A stretch of DNA of 33,973 nt from Urechidicola sp. (GTDB taxonomy: Bacteria > Bacteroidota > Bacteroidia > Flavobacteriales > Flavobacteriaceae). The stretch is from the NCBI GenBank assembly GCA_028599075.1, contig JAQRMW010000148.1, positions 1 to 33,973 of the forward strand. Reading direction: 5' to 3'. The position numbers were made by a program, and so were the translations under genes. Of the stretch, positions 9,287-17,744 are shown one piece after another. Positions within the stretch are counted from its first letter, which is position 1. Each line of letters starts with the position of its first letter. The notes under the pieces were generated by a model, which saw nothing but the letters and a program-made list of their open reading frames with translations, did not search any database and was not told the DNA's origin.

Positions 9287-10210
9287 TTAAAAATACCTTG
9301 GTGATTTTAATTTACTCGTATTTGAAATATTAAAGTCGAATAGTAAAATAATTTCGTGCGAACCTGAACTGTAATTCCCTAGATTTGATGTGGTGTAATC
9401 ATAGGCATATCCAATTCTAAAATTTCGTGCAACTCTAAAATTAATCAATCCGCTAATAGCATCGTCAATTCGATAAGCAACACCTAACTCAACTTTCTCT
9501 CGATACAAAACATTGGCAGTGATATCTAATGAAATTGGAGCACCGCTAACTGCTTTCGCCATAAATGCGGGTTTTAATTTAAATTGTTTATTGAGTTCAA
9601 AAACATAGCCTGCGGTTAAAAACCAATGCATTTCTTCAACACTTTGATATTGTCCATTAGCTTCTTCTAAATGCTGTGATTTTAGTAAGTTAGGAACTGA
9701 AAGCCCTACATAATAATTGTTGGTATTGTAATAAATTCCGGCTCCAATATTAAAAAATGTTTTATGAATATTTTGAAATGCAAATCCAAAATCACTCGGG
9801 TCTTCTAACTCAAACCCTGTAAAATCAACATCAAGTGAGCTGATTCCAGCTTTTAATCCAAAAGACAAAGTTTTATTATTTTTTAAATTTAGTTTATAAG
9901 CAAAATCACCATAAAAATTATTCTCTTTTATAACATCACCTACATTATCATTTGTAAAAGAAAAACCAACTTCTATTTTATTGTTAATAGGTATATGTAA
10001 AAACAAGTTGCTTGTTTTAGGAGCGCCAACAACTCCTACCCATTGGTTTCTATGTAGTAACCCTATATTCAATATACCAACATCACTTGTCGTATAAGCA
10101 GGGTTAATCACACTCATATTATACATGTATTGGGTGTACTGCGGATCTTGTTGTGCCAACATCACAAAAGAAAAAAAACTAAAAAGAAAGCTGAACTTAA
10201 TCGTATTCAA
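9287..10210 (-). CDS. PorP/SprF family type IX secretion-associated outer-membrane protein
   Basis: This 307-residue outer-membrane protein has a signal peptide ending at LAQQ, followed by the family hallmark DPQYTQYMYNMSVINPAY. The rest is made of alternating beta strands consistent with a PorP/SprF barrel, ending in a strand (HEIILLFDF) and a short tail. Proteins of this family work with the type IX secretion system or help hold type-B CTD substrates at the surface. This copy stands alone without gldKLMN genes or an adjacent giant adhesin, so it is probably a paralogue and not the core PorP. The start is a TTG at 10210: a TGA lies two codons upstream, and the next ATG would remove most of the signal peptide. 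Confidence 0.85.
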   Translation of the reverse strand: MNTIKFSFLFSFFSFVMLAQQDPQYTQYMYNMSVINPAYTTSDVGILNIGLLHRNQWVGVVGAPKTSNLFLHIPINNKIEVGFSFTNDNVGDVIKENNFYGDFAYKLNLKNNKTLSFGLKAGISSLDVDFTGFELEDPSDFGFAFQNIHKTFFNIGAGIYYNTNNYYVGLSVPNLLKSQHLEEANGQYQSVEEMHWFLTAGYVFELNKQFKLKPAFMAKAVSGAPISLDITANVLYREKVELGVAYRIDDAISGLINFRVARNFRIGYAYDYTTSNLGNYSSGSHEIILLFDFNISNTSKLKSPRYF

Positions 10211-10257
10211 GATTCATTATTTTCAATAAAGATAAATCCTTTTTTTAAAAGATTACT

Positions 10258-10265
10258 TACTTTTG
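10258..10265 (+). promoter_or_regulatory. Candidate -7 element of the mpl promoter
   Basis: TACTTTTG matches TAnnTTTG, 21 bp before the mpl ATG. No clear TTG is seen at the expected -33 spacing, so support is partial. Confidence 0.4.
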
Positions 10266-10286
10266 AGATAATTAAAGAATAGTTAA

Positions 10287-11645
10287 ATGAACATACATTT
10301 TATAGCAATTGGTGGTAGTGCAATGCATAACCTTGCTATTGCATTACACAAAAAAGGAGATATTATTACTGGCAGTGACGATGCTATATTTGAACCTTCA
10401 AAATCTCGATTAGACCGCTACGGGTTGTTGCCATCAGCAATGGGTTGGTTTTCAGAAAAAATCACTTCGAAATTAGATGCTGTTATTTTAGGGATGCATG
10501 CCAAAGCTGATAATCCTGAGTTGTTAAAAGCGCAAGAACTGGGAATTGAAATATTTTCATATCCAGAATTCTTATACGAACAATCAAAATTAAAAACTCG
10601 AGTAGTAATTGGTGGCTCACATGGAAAAACCACAATTACATCGATGATTTTACATGTATTGCATTATCATGATATGGAAGTTGATTATATGGTGGGCGCT
10701 CAGTTAGAGGGTTTTGATACCATGGTGCACTTGACAAAAGATAATGAACTTATGATTTTAGAGGGCGATGAATATTTATCATCACCCATTGATAGAAGAC
10801 CTAAATTTCATTTATACAAACCAAACATAGCTTTGATAAGTGGTATTGCTTGGGATCATATCAATGTATTTCCAACTTTTGAAAACTATGTTGAGCAATT
10901 TAAATTATTTGTTGATTCATTGACCAATGGTGGAATAATGGTTTATAATGAGGAAGATAAAGAAGTGAAGAAAATTGTTGAAGAAAGCGAAGCCCCTATT
11001 AAAAGTTATGCTTATCAAACACCAAATTACACGATTACAAACGGCACTACTTTTATTGATACGCCTAACGGTAATTTACCTTTAGAATTTTTTGGAGCTC
11101 ACAACTTACAGAATATGGCTGGGGCAAAGTGGATTTGCCAACATATTGGTGTTGATGAAGAAGATTTTTATGAGGCCATTGCATCTTTTAAAGGAGCTAG
11201 TAAACGCCTAGAAAAAATTGCTCAAAGTGATAGCACTGTTGTGTTTAAAGATTTTGCACATTCACCATCAAAAGTTAAAGCGACAACAGATGCTGTGAAA
11301 AATCAGTATAATGAAAGAACGGTATTGGCTTGTTTAGAATTGCATACCTATAGCAGTTTAAATGCTGAGTTTTTGCAAGAATATGTAAGGGCATTAGATG
11401 CTGCAGATGTGGCGGTAGTATTTTACTCGCCTCATGCAGTTGAAATTAAAAAGTTAGAAATGGTTTCGGCACAACAAATTAAGGATGCTTTTAAACGAGA
11501 TGATTTAATTGTTTATACCAACCCTAAAGAGTTTGAGGAGTTTTTATTTTCACAGGATTTAAAAGAGACAGCTTTGTTGTTGATGAGCTCAGGTAATTAT
11601 GGTGGATTAGATTTTGATGAGGTTGGAGGTTTAATCAATAACTAA
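10287..11645 (+). CDS. mpl: UDP-N-acetylmuramate:L-alanyl-gamma-D-glutamyl-meso-diaminopimelate ligase
   Basis: Mpl re-attaches the murein tripeptide released during wall turnover to UDP-MurNAc, using ATP, and so recycles peptidoglycan in the cytoplasm. The 452-residue protein shows a MurC-like N-terminal UDP-binding motif (IHFIAIGGSAMHNLA), the ATP-binding loop GGSHGKTT at residues 109-116, the Mur-ligase central segment ISGIAWDHINVFPTF, and the C-terminal domain with FKGASKRLE and FAHSPSKV. The central GDEY (where MurC has GxEAxE-type sequence) and the AHSPSKV region favour Mpl over MurC. The gene is divergent from the PorP-like gene and monocistronic, with a repeat-containing gap downstream. 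Confidence 0.92.
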   Translation: MNIHFIAIGGSAMHNLAIALHKKGDIITGSDDAIFEPSKSRLDRYGLLPSAMGWFSEKITSKLDAVILGMHAKADNPELLKAQELGIEIFSYPEFLYEQSKLKTRVVIGGSHGKTTITSMILHVLHYHDMEVDYMVGAQLEGFDTMVHLTKDNELMILEGDEYLSSPIDRRPKFHLYKPNIALISGIAWDHINVFPTFENYVEQFKLFVDSLTNGGIMVYNEEDKEVKKIVEESEAPIKSYAYQTPNYTITNGTTFIDTPNGNLPLEFFGAHNLQNMAGAKWICQHIGVDEEDFYEAIASFKGASKRLEKIAQSDSTVVFKDFAHSPSKVKATTDAVKNQYNERTVLACLELHTYSSLNAEFLQEYVRALDAADVAVVFYSPHAVEIKKLEMVSAQQIKDAFKRDDLIVYTNPKEFEEFLFSQDLKETALLLMSSGNYGGLDFDEVGGLINN

Positions 11646-11660
11646 TTTTATTATTCAATT

Positions 11661-11721
11661 GTCATTTCGAACGTATGTGAGAAATCTCATAATTAAGATT
11701 CTTCGACAGGCTCAGAATGAC
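11661..11721. repeat. Dispersed flavobacterial intergenic repeat, copy 2 (two-arm form)
   Basis: Two imperfect inverted arms, 11661-11687 (GTCATTTCGA...GAAATCT) and 11695-11721 (AAGATTCTTCGA...AATGAC), flank a 7-nt centre. RNA from either strand could fold into a long hairpin. The element follows the mpl stop by 15 bp, in a convergent gap. Confidence 0.7.
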
Positions 11722-11922
11722 ATTACATTTTTTTATTGAATTTGATTTATGTGTTTTTCTTCAATTGCAGTAATTATTAATGAAAGATTAACATTTGGAT
11801 TTGTTCAATGATACTAAATTTATAGTTGAATAAAATTAAGTTGTTTCATACATAAGTTCTCGATACAATTTTTTTCAAAAATCACTCGAACTGACGATTG
11901 CCATTAATAATAGTCAATGCGT
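11722..11922. other. Non-coding remainder of the mpl/methyltransferase gap, with a second hairpin element
   Basis: About 200 bp without a credible gene. The only structure seen is at 11855-11892. Outer imperfect arms AGTTCTCGA and ACTCGAACT enclose ATTTTT (11868-11873) paired with AAAAAT (11877-11882). It resembles a second family of flavobacterial intergenic hairpins and could terminate transcription. Confidence 0.45.
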
Positions 11923-12543
11923 TTACTTTTCCTTTTTCCTTCCAATAAATCGAATCACACTAGCCAAACCATTGTGAAATTCTCCTTCTTGTAACTCTGT
12001 TTCAATTTCGATTAATTCTACGATATCAAAGTCAATAAAATCTTCTTGAATCATTTGTGTGGTAAACAGCATATCAATATTTGGTGGGCCGCCAATAGCA
12101 GGATTTTTTTGTCTCAGCGCAAAGTTATTTTTGCTAAATCCTTTTAAGATAATATAACCATTGGGCTTTACTAGGGCAGCAAGTTTTTGATGCAACTCTT
12201 TTCTTTGATTTGGAGCGAAATGAGCATAAATCAAAACCAGTGCATCAAAACTACTTTCTTTATAATTGAGTGTATCTAATTCTCCAACTTGGTAATCAAT
12301 TACTACATTTTCTGATTGCGCTAATTCTAAGGCTTTCTTTTTACCCATATCGCTATAATCAAAAGCTGAAACGTTTAATCCTTTCTTAGCAGCATACACA
12401 GCATTTCTGCCTTCACCCTCAGCAGGGAATAATATATTGCCCGATAAGTTGAGATTGTCTAAAGTTTCTTTTAAAAAGTCATTGGGTGTTGTGCCATAGG
12501 CAAACTCCTTTTGTTGGTATCTAGAATTCCAATATTCTTTCAT
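11923..12543 (-). CDS. Class I SAM-dependent methyltransferase (TehB-like)
   Basis: This 206-residue cytoplasmic protein has a Rossmann methyltransferase core. The N-terminal WNSRYQQKEFAYGTTPNDFL is the typical opening of TehB-like enzymes. Motif I appears as FPAEGEGRNAVYAAKKG, the acidic end of the second strand is in SAFDYSD, and SSFDALVLIYAHF follows as motif IV. The methyl acceptor cannot be read from sequence; tellurite or thiopurine detoxification are known for relatives, but that is only family knowledge. The ATG start fits the family N-terminus. It faces mpl convergently and lies about 90 bp downstream of the DUF2200 gene on the same strand. Confidence 0.8.
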   Translation of the reverse strand: MKEYWNSRYQQKEFAYGTTPNDFLKETLDNLNLSGNILFPAEGEGRNAVYAAKKGLNVSAFDYSDMGKKKALELAQSENVVIDYQVGELDTLNYKESSFDALVLIYAHFAPNQRKELHQKLAALVKPNGYIILKGFSKNNFALRQKNPAIGGPPNIDMLFTTQMIQEDFIDFDIVELIEIETELQEGEFHNGLASVIRFIGRKKEK

Positions 12544-12628
12544 TAATTGATGTGATTACTTTTGATGTGTGATTATTGACACTAATTATTATCGCAAAAT
12601 CTTTTCAGTTTTACGTCCTTTAGCTAAT

Positions 12629-12946
12629 TCATCTTAGCTTATCTAAATATCTTGTCTGCCTTGTTAATTGGGTTTCTATTTCTTCTATTCTATAACCACG
12701 TATCACTCCTTTAATGAGTGGTGCATTTGGATTTAATGTTGCTTTTTGAAAAAATGTTGTAAATGTTACTTTATCATTGATGAGTTGTTGGAGCTCATTT
12801 TCATCAAAACCAGTTAACCATTCAATCACTTGATGCACCTCATCTACGGTTCTTCCTTTCTTTTCTACTTTTGTAATATAGTGCGGATAAATAGAAGAGA
12901 ATGTCATTTTGGCTATACGTTCATCGTGCTCGGGTGTTGTTTTCAT
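12629..12946 (-). CDS. DUF2200 domain protein
   Basis: This 105-residue protein matches the compact DUF2200 family over its whole length. Features are an N-terminal HDERIAKMTFSSIYPHYI, GRTVDEVHQVIEWLTGF in the centre, and a conserved PLIKGVIRGYRIEEIE near the C-terminus. It has no signal peptide or membrane segment. The function is not established; members occur patchily in bacteria and are often found among accessory genes, which fits the neighbouring HNH nuclease and methyltransferase genes. The gene begins with ATG and appears to be transcribed on its own. Confidence 0.8.
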   Translation of the reverse strand: MKTTPEHDERIAKMTFSSIYPHYITKVEKKGRTVDEVHQVIEWLTGFDENELQQLINDKVTFTTFFQKATLNPNAPLIKGVIRGYRIEEIETQLTRQTRYLDKLR

Positions 12947-13017
12947 ATTTTGAGTTTATTATTTGTCCTTTTGATGGTAAATGATATTGAATTATAATTG
13001 GTGCTGCGGTGTAGTTA

Positions 13018-13776
13018 TTAGTTATTCATAATGCTGAATGTAATATCAATATTTGTAAACTTTTCAATTTTTGTAATTCCAACAAAAAAGCCTTTCTTTA
13101 CTTCAAGAGATTTTTTATAGTATTTATCAAAGTTGACCAAATTAAATCTTTTTTTAGGAAAGCCAAACACATGCCCCAAAAACTCAATTTCTTCAAAATA
13201 TTCATCTGAATATAAATATTTCATTCGTTCGAAGAATAGTGTTGGAGTTTCTGCTTCATTCTCTAATAACATAATAATTCCAATTTTTCGCTGAAAGTAA
13301 AATACAGGTAAATCATTTTCATTGTATCTGGCAAATTTTCTTATTAAATCAAACTCAGATTCAAACCCAGTTTGTTTTTGTCTGTTTAATTCCTCAAAAT
13401 AAAGTTTATATAAACCTCGTTTAAATGAACGACATAATGTTTTTTGGAATTCACTGTTAAATCTAAAAGATGTCTTAAACTCAACTTTATACTTTCCTTT
13501 TTTTTCTTTTATATCAAAAAATCTCGATTTAAATTTACCAACTTGTTTTTTTGGTTTTGTAGATAATAATATTCGTTTCCTTGTAATATTAAATGCTTCT
13601 TTTAAAGCCTCTTCAATTGAGTATTTTTCTTCTTGTTTATTTCCAAAATACTCATTGCATTTATCACATACATTTGGATTGAAATTTTCTCCTCCCAACG
13701 ACTTTGGAATAGTATGTGCTTTTTTATCAAAAGTCACTTCACTTTCGGAATTTAAACACCAAAGACATTTTTTCAT
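13018..13776 (-). CDS. HNH endonuclease-like protein
   Basis: The N-terminal 45 residues of this 252-residue protein form a zinc-knuckle HNH fold: Cys4 and Cys7, then AHTIPKSLGG with His21, then Cys37 and Cys40 in VCDKCNEYFG. This is the CxxC...H...CxxC plan of the HNH_5-type nucleases. The remaining 200 residues are charged, with no motif I recognise. It is probably a DNA-targeting enzyme, perhaps defensive or mobile, though no partner gene (restriction or toxin-antitoxin) adjoins it. It is flanked by other patchily distributed genes and preceded by a spacer with hairpins at 13777-13927. Confidence 0.7.
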   Translation of the reverse strand: MKKCLWCLNSESEVTFDKKAHTIPKSLGGENFNPNVCDKCNEYFGNKQEEKYSIEEALKEAFNITRKRILLSTKPKKQVGKFKSRFFDIKEKKGKYKVEFKTSFRFNSEFQKTLCRSFKRGLYKLYFEELNRQKQTGFESEFDLIRKFARYNENDLPVFYFQRKIGIIMLLENEAETPTLFFERMKYLYSDEYFEEIEFLGHVFGFPKKRFNLVNFDKYYKKSLEVKKGFFVGITKIEKFTNIDITFSIMNN

Positions 13777-13927
13777 TTTTTAGTTAATTGTGGTACAGTG
13801 GTTTGTGTATGATTAGTTGTGAGAAATCAGCACTGATTATCAGCTGTGAAACAAATGTAATTAATTCAAGTGAATTTCCGTTTAGGAAATTCCGCAAGCA
13901 ATTAATTATAAACATTGTTGCCAATAG
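13777..13927. other. Structured spacer between two accessory genes, possibly a cassette boundary
   Basis: This 151-bp gap holds a perfect inverted repeat, GAATTTCC (13872-13879) and GGAAATTC (13885-13892) with a 5-nt loop, and a smaller palindrome ATCAGCACTGAT. It is followed by TCCGCAAGC and then CATTGTTGCCAATAG just before the methyltransferase stop. This layout recalls spacers I associate with patchily distributed small genes in Bacteroidota. That resemblance is from memory and untested. Confidence 0.35.
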
Positions 13928-14641
13928 TTATTTTATTTTTCGTCCTTTAATTCCACTCGCACAACCGTAAAAATATTCCACATACTCTACTTCAAAATTA
14001 GTGCGTTTAAAAATTTGATGAGCATTTCTTGAATTTCCAAATTCTTCGGTATAAACACCTAACATTCTATAAGTTTCAGCTCTTCCAAGAAAAACTCTTC
14101 CGAGAATTGGAATTATACTTTTCAGATAAAACATATAAAATGGTTTCAAAAAGTTATTGTTTGGAACGGAAACATCTATAAGTGAAAATTTTCCATTTGG
14201 TTTTAGAATTCGTTCAATTTCATTTGCTAACTTATTAAGTTGTTCGTTGTTGAAAGTTTTAAGTCCAAACCCTGAAATTACAAAGTCGGCTGTCTCATTT
14301 TTTATTGAGTTTTCAAAAACATTCTCTTTAAGAATTTCAATTGTAGAATTGTTAAATTTCGTTTTATATTTTTCTGCTCGTTTAATCATTTCGGATGAAA
14401 AGTCAAGCCCGACAAGTTTTGAGTTACTATCACTTTTCTTTAAAATGTGTTTCCAACATTCTCCCATTCCAGTCATTAAATCAACAACTGTTGCTCCCTT
14501 ATCAATTCCGACTTCCTCAACTGATTGTCGTCTCCACCTTTCGCTAAATCCAAATGAGGTTATGTAATTCATACTTGAATATGAACTGCTCATTTTGTCA
14601 AATAGTTTTTCAACAAAATTTGGTTCGTATATTTCTTTCAT
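13928..14641 (-). CDS. Class I SAM-dependent methyltransferase (UbiE/MenG-like)
   Basis: This 237-residue cytoplasmic protein resembles the UbiE family, with an N-terminal FVEKLFDKMSSSYSSMNYITSFGF and then motif I as VVDLMTGMGECW. The SAM-binding acidic residue is in LVGLDFSSEMIKRAE, and ADFVISGFGLKTFNN and LKPNGKFSLIDVSVP complete the core. The true menaquinone enzyme normally has DxaxGTGd in motif I; here the sequence is MTGMGEC, so this is probably an accessory relative with another substrate. The ATG start gives the family N-terminus. The gene lies just after trkH on the same strand but beyond a 54-bp AT-rich gap. Confidence 0.8.
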   Translation of the reverse strand: MKEIYEPNFVEKLFDKMSSSYSSMNYITSFGFSERWRRQSVEEVGIDKGATVVDLMTGMGECWKHILKKSDSNSKLVGLDFSSEMIKRAEKYKTKFNNSTIEILKENVFENSIKNETADFVISGFGLKTFNNEQLNKLANEIERILKPNGKFSLIDVSVPNNNFLKPFYMFYLKSIIPILGRVFLGRAETYRMLGVYTEEFGNSRNAHQIFKRTNFEVEYVEYFYGCASGIKGRKIK

Positions 14642-14695
14642 CTGTAGGCTTAGTCATAATTAGTGACAACTTGTTATATCATTCTATTTTGTGAT

Positions 14696-16195
14696 TTAAT
14701 TCTTCTTCCAAAAATACGGAGTTAGTAAAATCAACACGGTAAATAATTCTAAACGTCCTATCAACATTAAAAAGGAACAAAACCATTTTGCACTACCTGA
14801 TAAGTCAGCGTAATTATCTACAGGGCTTAAACTACCTATGGCAGGACCAATATTGCCGAGAGAAGATGCTGCTGCACCCAACGCCGACATAAAATCTAAT
14901 CCTAAAAAAGTGAGTATTATGGAGCTTAAAATAAAGATAAGCATATACAAAACAAAAAAGGAAAGGATGTTAAATACAATACTTTGGTGTACTGCTTTTC
15001 CTCCATAACGTACAGGTATAATTGCACTTGGGTGTAATAATTTTTTTAATTCTAGGATACTACTTTTTATCATAACTATGTGGCGTACCACTTTTACACC
15101 CCCAGAAGTAGAACCTGCAGAGCCTCCAATAAAAAACAAGGCAAATATAATCATGGTTGCAAAGGAATTCCACATAGTAAAATCGGCACTTACAAAACCA
15201 GTAGTCGTAATTATTGCAATTACCTGGAATGAAGCATGCCTAAAAGCACTTTCTGTTGCACCCCAAGGCATAGGGTGATTGACACTTGTTTGCAAGTTTG
15301 GATCTTGAAAATTTACAATTAATAATGTGATTGTAATAACTACAGCTAGTGTGCCGAGAAAATACCATTTGTATTCTTCGTTTTGTAATATTTTTTTAAA
15401 CCTACCTTTAAATGCAAAATAGGTAAGTATAAAATTGGTACCCGCAATAAACATAAACAGTGTAATGATATATTGTACCAAAGGTATTCCGTTCCAGTAT
15501 GCAACACTTGCATTTTTAGTTGAGAATCCACCAGTACTCAGAGTTGCCATCGCATGATTGATGGCATCGAACCAAGTCATACCTGCAATTTTCAGTAAGA
15601 GGAATTCGGTCATGGTCAATGTAAAATAAATCAGCCATAAGCGTTTGGCAGTTTCTGTAATTCTAGGATGCATTTTATCGGCAGATGGCCCAGGAGCTTC
15701 AGCCATAAATAACTGCATACCACCAATTCCTAACATAGGTAAAATTGCGATTGTAAGTACGATAATTCCCATGCCACCAATCCAATGGGTAGCAGAGCGC
15801 CAAAATAAAACACCTTTTGGCAATGCTTCAATATCGTTTAAAATAGAAGCGCCAGTGGTGGTGTAACCCGACATGGTTTCGAAAATAGCATCGGTAAAAT
15901 TTGGTATAGCACCTGTAAAAAGATAGGGGAGTGTCCCCGTTAAAGATAAAATCAACCAACCAAAAGTAACAATGATATACCCTTCTTTTTTGTGTAAACT
16001 TTTTGGAGCATCACGATTGCTAAACCACATGATAAAACCAATAAAAATGGTGACTAAGCCTGCGGTTAAAATTCCTGAAACAGCATCTTCTTTATGATAT
16101 AAACTAAACGGAATAGCCAATAACATAAACACCCCGTTGAGCATTGAGGTGAGCCCGAGAAAGCTAATGATGATTTGATAGTTAAGGTTTTTCAA
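14696..16195 (-). CDS. trkH: Trk-type potassium uptake channel subunit
   Basis: TrkH forms the membrane pore for K+ uptake and is gated by TrkA. The 499-residue protein has about ten or more membrane segments and the four pore-loop signatures in order: MSGYTTTGAS, TLSTGGFST, TTTGFVSAD and SLGNIGPAIG. The cytoplasmic loop GGSAGSTSGGVKVVR is also characteristic. The start is a TTG at 16195: a TAA lies three codons upstream, and the next methionine (residue 18) would remove the first half of the first helix. It follows trkA by 60 bp and is very likely co-transcribed with it. The gap contains a tandem CTTTGAAC repeat. Confidence 0.95.
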   Translation of the reverse strand: MKNLNYQIIISFLGLTSMLNGVFMLLAIPFSLYHKEDAVSGILTAGLVTIFIGFIMWFSNRDAPKSLHKKEGYIIVTFGWLILSLTGTLPYLFTGAIPNFTDAIFETMSGYTTTGASILNDIEALPKGVLFWRSATHWIGGMGIIVLTIAILPMLGIGGMQLFMAEAPGPSADKMHPRITETAKRLWLIYFTLTMTEFLLLKIAGMTWFDAINHAMATLSTGGFSTKNASVAYWNGIPLVQYIITLFMFIAGTNFILTYFAFKGRFKKILQNEEYKWYFLGTLAVVITITLLIVNFQDPNLQTSVNHPMPWGATESAFRHASFQVIAIITTTGFVSADFTMWNSFATMIIFALFFIGGSAGSTSGGVKVVRHIVMIKSSILELKKLLHPSAIIPVRYGGKAVHQSIVFNILSFFVLYMLIFILSSIILTFLGLDFMSALGAAASSLGNIGPAIGSLSPVDNYADLSGSAKWFCSFLMLIGRLELFTVLILLTPYFWKKN

Positions 16196-16255
16196 TTTTG
16201 ATTAAAGTTCAAAGGTTCAAAGGCAATTTTTTATCTTTTCATTATTCACTATTAA

Positions 16256-17599
16256 TTAAAATAGTTTCTCAACATCTTGAATGGCATCAGGCAAACAGAA
16301 AACAACCACTTTGTCGTCTGGTAAAATCTGGAAATCTCCAAAAGTCATAAGCGCTTTACCATCTCTAATTACTCCACCAAAAACTGCATTTCTAGAGAGC
16401 TTAACATCTTTAATTATATTTTTTGTGACTTTAGAATTTGGAGAAACTTTAAACTCTAATACTTCAGCATCTACATGTTTTAAATTTGCCAAGGCAAGAA
16501 TGTCGCCTTTACGGACATGTTTAAAAATTTCACTTGCCGCTAACAATTTTTTATTGATAAGTGTATCTATTCCGATGGTTTGTGAGATGTTGATATAATC
16601 CATATTCTCAACCAAAGCAATGGTTTTTTTAACCCCTTTTGATTTTGCCACTAAGCAAGACATAATATTAGTTTCAGAATTTCCTGTTACAGCAATAAAA
16701 GCATCCATTTCTCTGATGTTTTCTTCTTCTAGCAATTCTAAATCACGACCATCACCTTGAATAACAAGCGCGCTTTCTAGTTGTTCAGCTAGATGAAAAG
16801 CTTTATTTTTGTGTTGTTCAATAAGCTTGACATTAAATCGCTCTTCACATAATTTTTTAGCAGATTTTTCTCCAATTTTACTGCCGCCTAAAATCATAAC
16901 ATCTTTAATATGAATAGATTCTTTACCAATTAATTTATGAATTTTTGCAATGCTTTCTTGAGGGCAAGAGAAATACACTTCATCATCCAAATTAAAAACC
17001 GTATCTCCACGAGGGATGATGGTTTGAGATTCATCAATACGTTTTACAGCTATGATGATGAAATCGATATCAGAAAATTTCTTTTTTGCTTGTTGTACCG
17101 TTAAGTTTAAGATAGGTGAACTTTTACTCAAAGTACTTCCAATCATATTTAGGATACCCTTTTCAAAAACAATTGAATCATTAAATGCCGATTGGTTTAA
17201 AAGATTGTGAATTTCATCAGCCGCTAATTCTTCTGGAGAAATAACAGCATCAAGCCCTAATTCTTTAAAATCAATGCTTGGATTGTTGATAAACTCTGGA
17301 TTATTGATACGTGCAATTGTTTTTTTAGCCCCTAATTTTTTACCTATTACAGCTACTGCAAAATTGGTGTTTTGAGAGTCGGTAACTGCGATAAGTAAAT
17401 CAGTTTTTGCAATACCAATATCAGTTAAACATCTAATTGAGGTGGCATCTCCTTTGGTGGTAATTACATCGAGGTGAGAATCTAGGTAATTGAGTTTATC
17501 GCTATCTAAATCAACCACAAAAATATCTTGTGATTCGTAAGATAAAAGTTTTGCAAGGTGAAATCCGACATCGCCAGCACCAGCAATAATAATTTTCAT
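16256..17599 (-). CDS. trkA: Trk potassium transporter regulatory subunit
   Basis: TrkA is the cytoplasmic nucleotide-binding ring that opens TrkH. Two tandem units are visible. The first begins MKIIIAGAGDVGFHLAKLL (dinucleotide-binding loop GAGDVG); the second begins about residue 232 with VMILGGSKIGEKSAKKL. Each is followed by a TrkA_C-like strand-rich domain; the second contains GGVIRDGKALMTFGD. I place the start at the ATG at 17599, because a TTG eight codons further up adds only an unconserved basic stretch. The product is then 447 residues, normal for the family. It is divergent from radC; a palindrome lies in the gap. Confidence 0.95.
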   Translation of the reverse strand: MKIIIAGAGDVGFHLAKLLSYESQDIFVVDLDSDKLNYLDSHLDVITTKGDATSIRCLTDIGIAKTDLLIAVTDSQNTNFAVAVIGKKLGAKKTIARINNPEFINNPSIDFKELGLDAVISPEELAADEIHNLLNQSAFNDSIVFEKGILNMIGSTLSKSSPILNLTVQQAKKKFSDIDFIIIAVKRIDESQTIIPRGDTVFNLDDEVYFSCPQESIAKIHKLIGKESIHIKDVMILGGSKIGEKSAKKLCEERFNVKLIEQHKNKAFHLAEQLESALVIQGDGRDLELLEEENIREMDAFIAVTGNSETNIMSCLVAKSKGVKKTIALVENMDYINISQTIGIDTLINKKLLAASEIFKHVRKGDILALANLKHVDAEVLEFKVSPNSKVTKNIIKDVKLSRNAVFGGVIRDGKALMTFGDFQILPDDKVVVFCLPDAIQDVEKLF

Positions 17600-17659
17600 G
17601 TGTTTAAATTTATTGTTTTTCAACGGTCACATGGAACACCCAGTTACTATTTATTTTGG

Positions 17660-17677
17660 CATTAACTTATGTTAATG
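17660..17677. promoter_or_regulatory. Palindrome between divergent trkA and radC, possible operator
   Basis: CATTAAC and GTTAATG form a perfect 7-bp inverted repeat around TTAT. It lies 60 bp from the trkA ATG and 45 bp upstream of the radC -7 element. The regulatory role is inferred only from symmetry and position. Confidence 0.3.
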
Positions 17678-17721
17678 GATGTTTCATATTAAAGAAATAT
17701 TTAACACAAATATATAAAACT

Positions 17722-17729
17722 TATCTTTG
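17722..17729 (+). promoter_or_regulatory. Candidate -7 element of the radC promoter
   Basis: TATCTTTG matches TAnnTTTG and ends 15 bp before the ATG at 17745. A TTG start codon at 17727 would lie inside this element, so the ATG is the better start. No TTG is seen at the -33 position. Confidence 0.45.
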
Positions 17730-17744
17730 GTAAAAAAAGAAGTT

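Noticed and set aside
14157-14567. A long plus-strand reading frame (136 codons) inside the methyltransferase gene
   Set aside because: It is antisense to a clear SAM-methyltransferase with all core motifs. Such frames arise by chance in AT-rich coding DNA, and no promoter or family motif is present.
16196-16255. Tandem CTTTGAAC repeat in the trkA-trkH gap as a regulatory site
   Set aside because: There are only two short copies in AT-rich DNA within an operon. It is more likely a small slippage duplication, so it was not listed separately.
17727-17744. An earlier TTG start for radC at 17727
   Set aside because: It lies inside TATCTTTG, a likely -7 promoter element, and the six added residues are not part of the family N-terminus. 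The ATG at 17745 is better.
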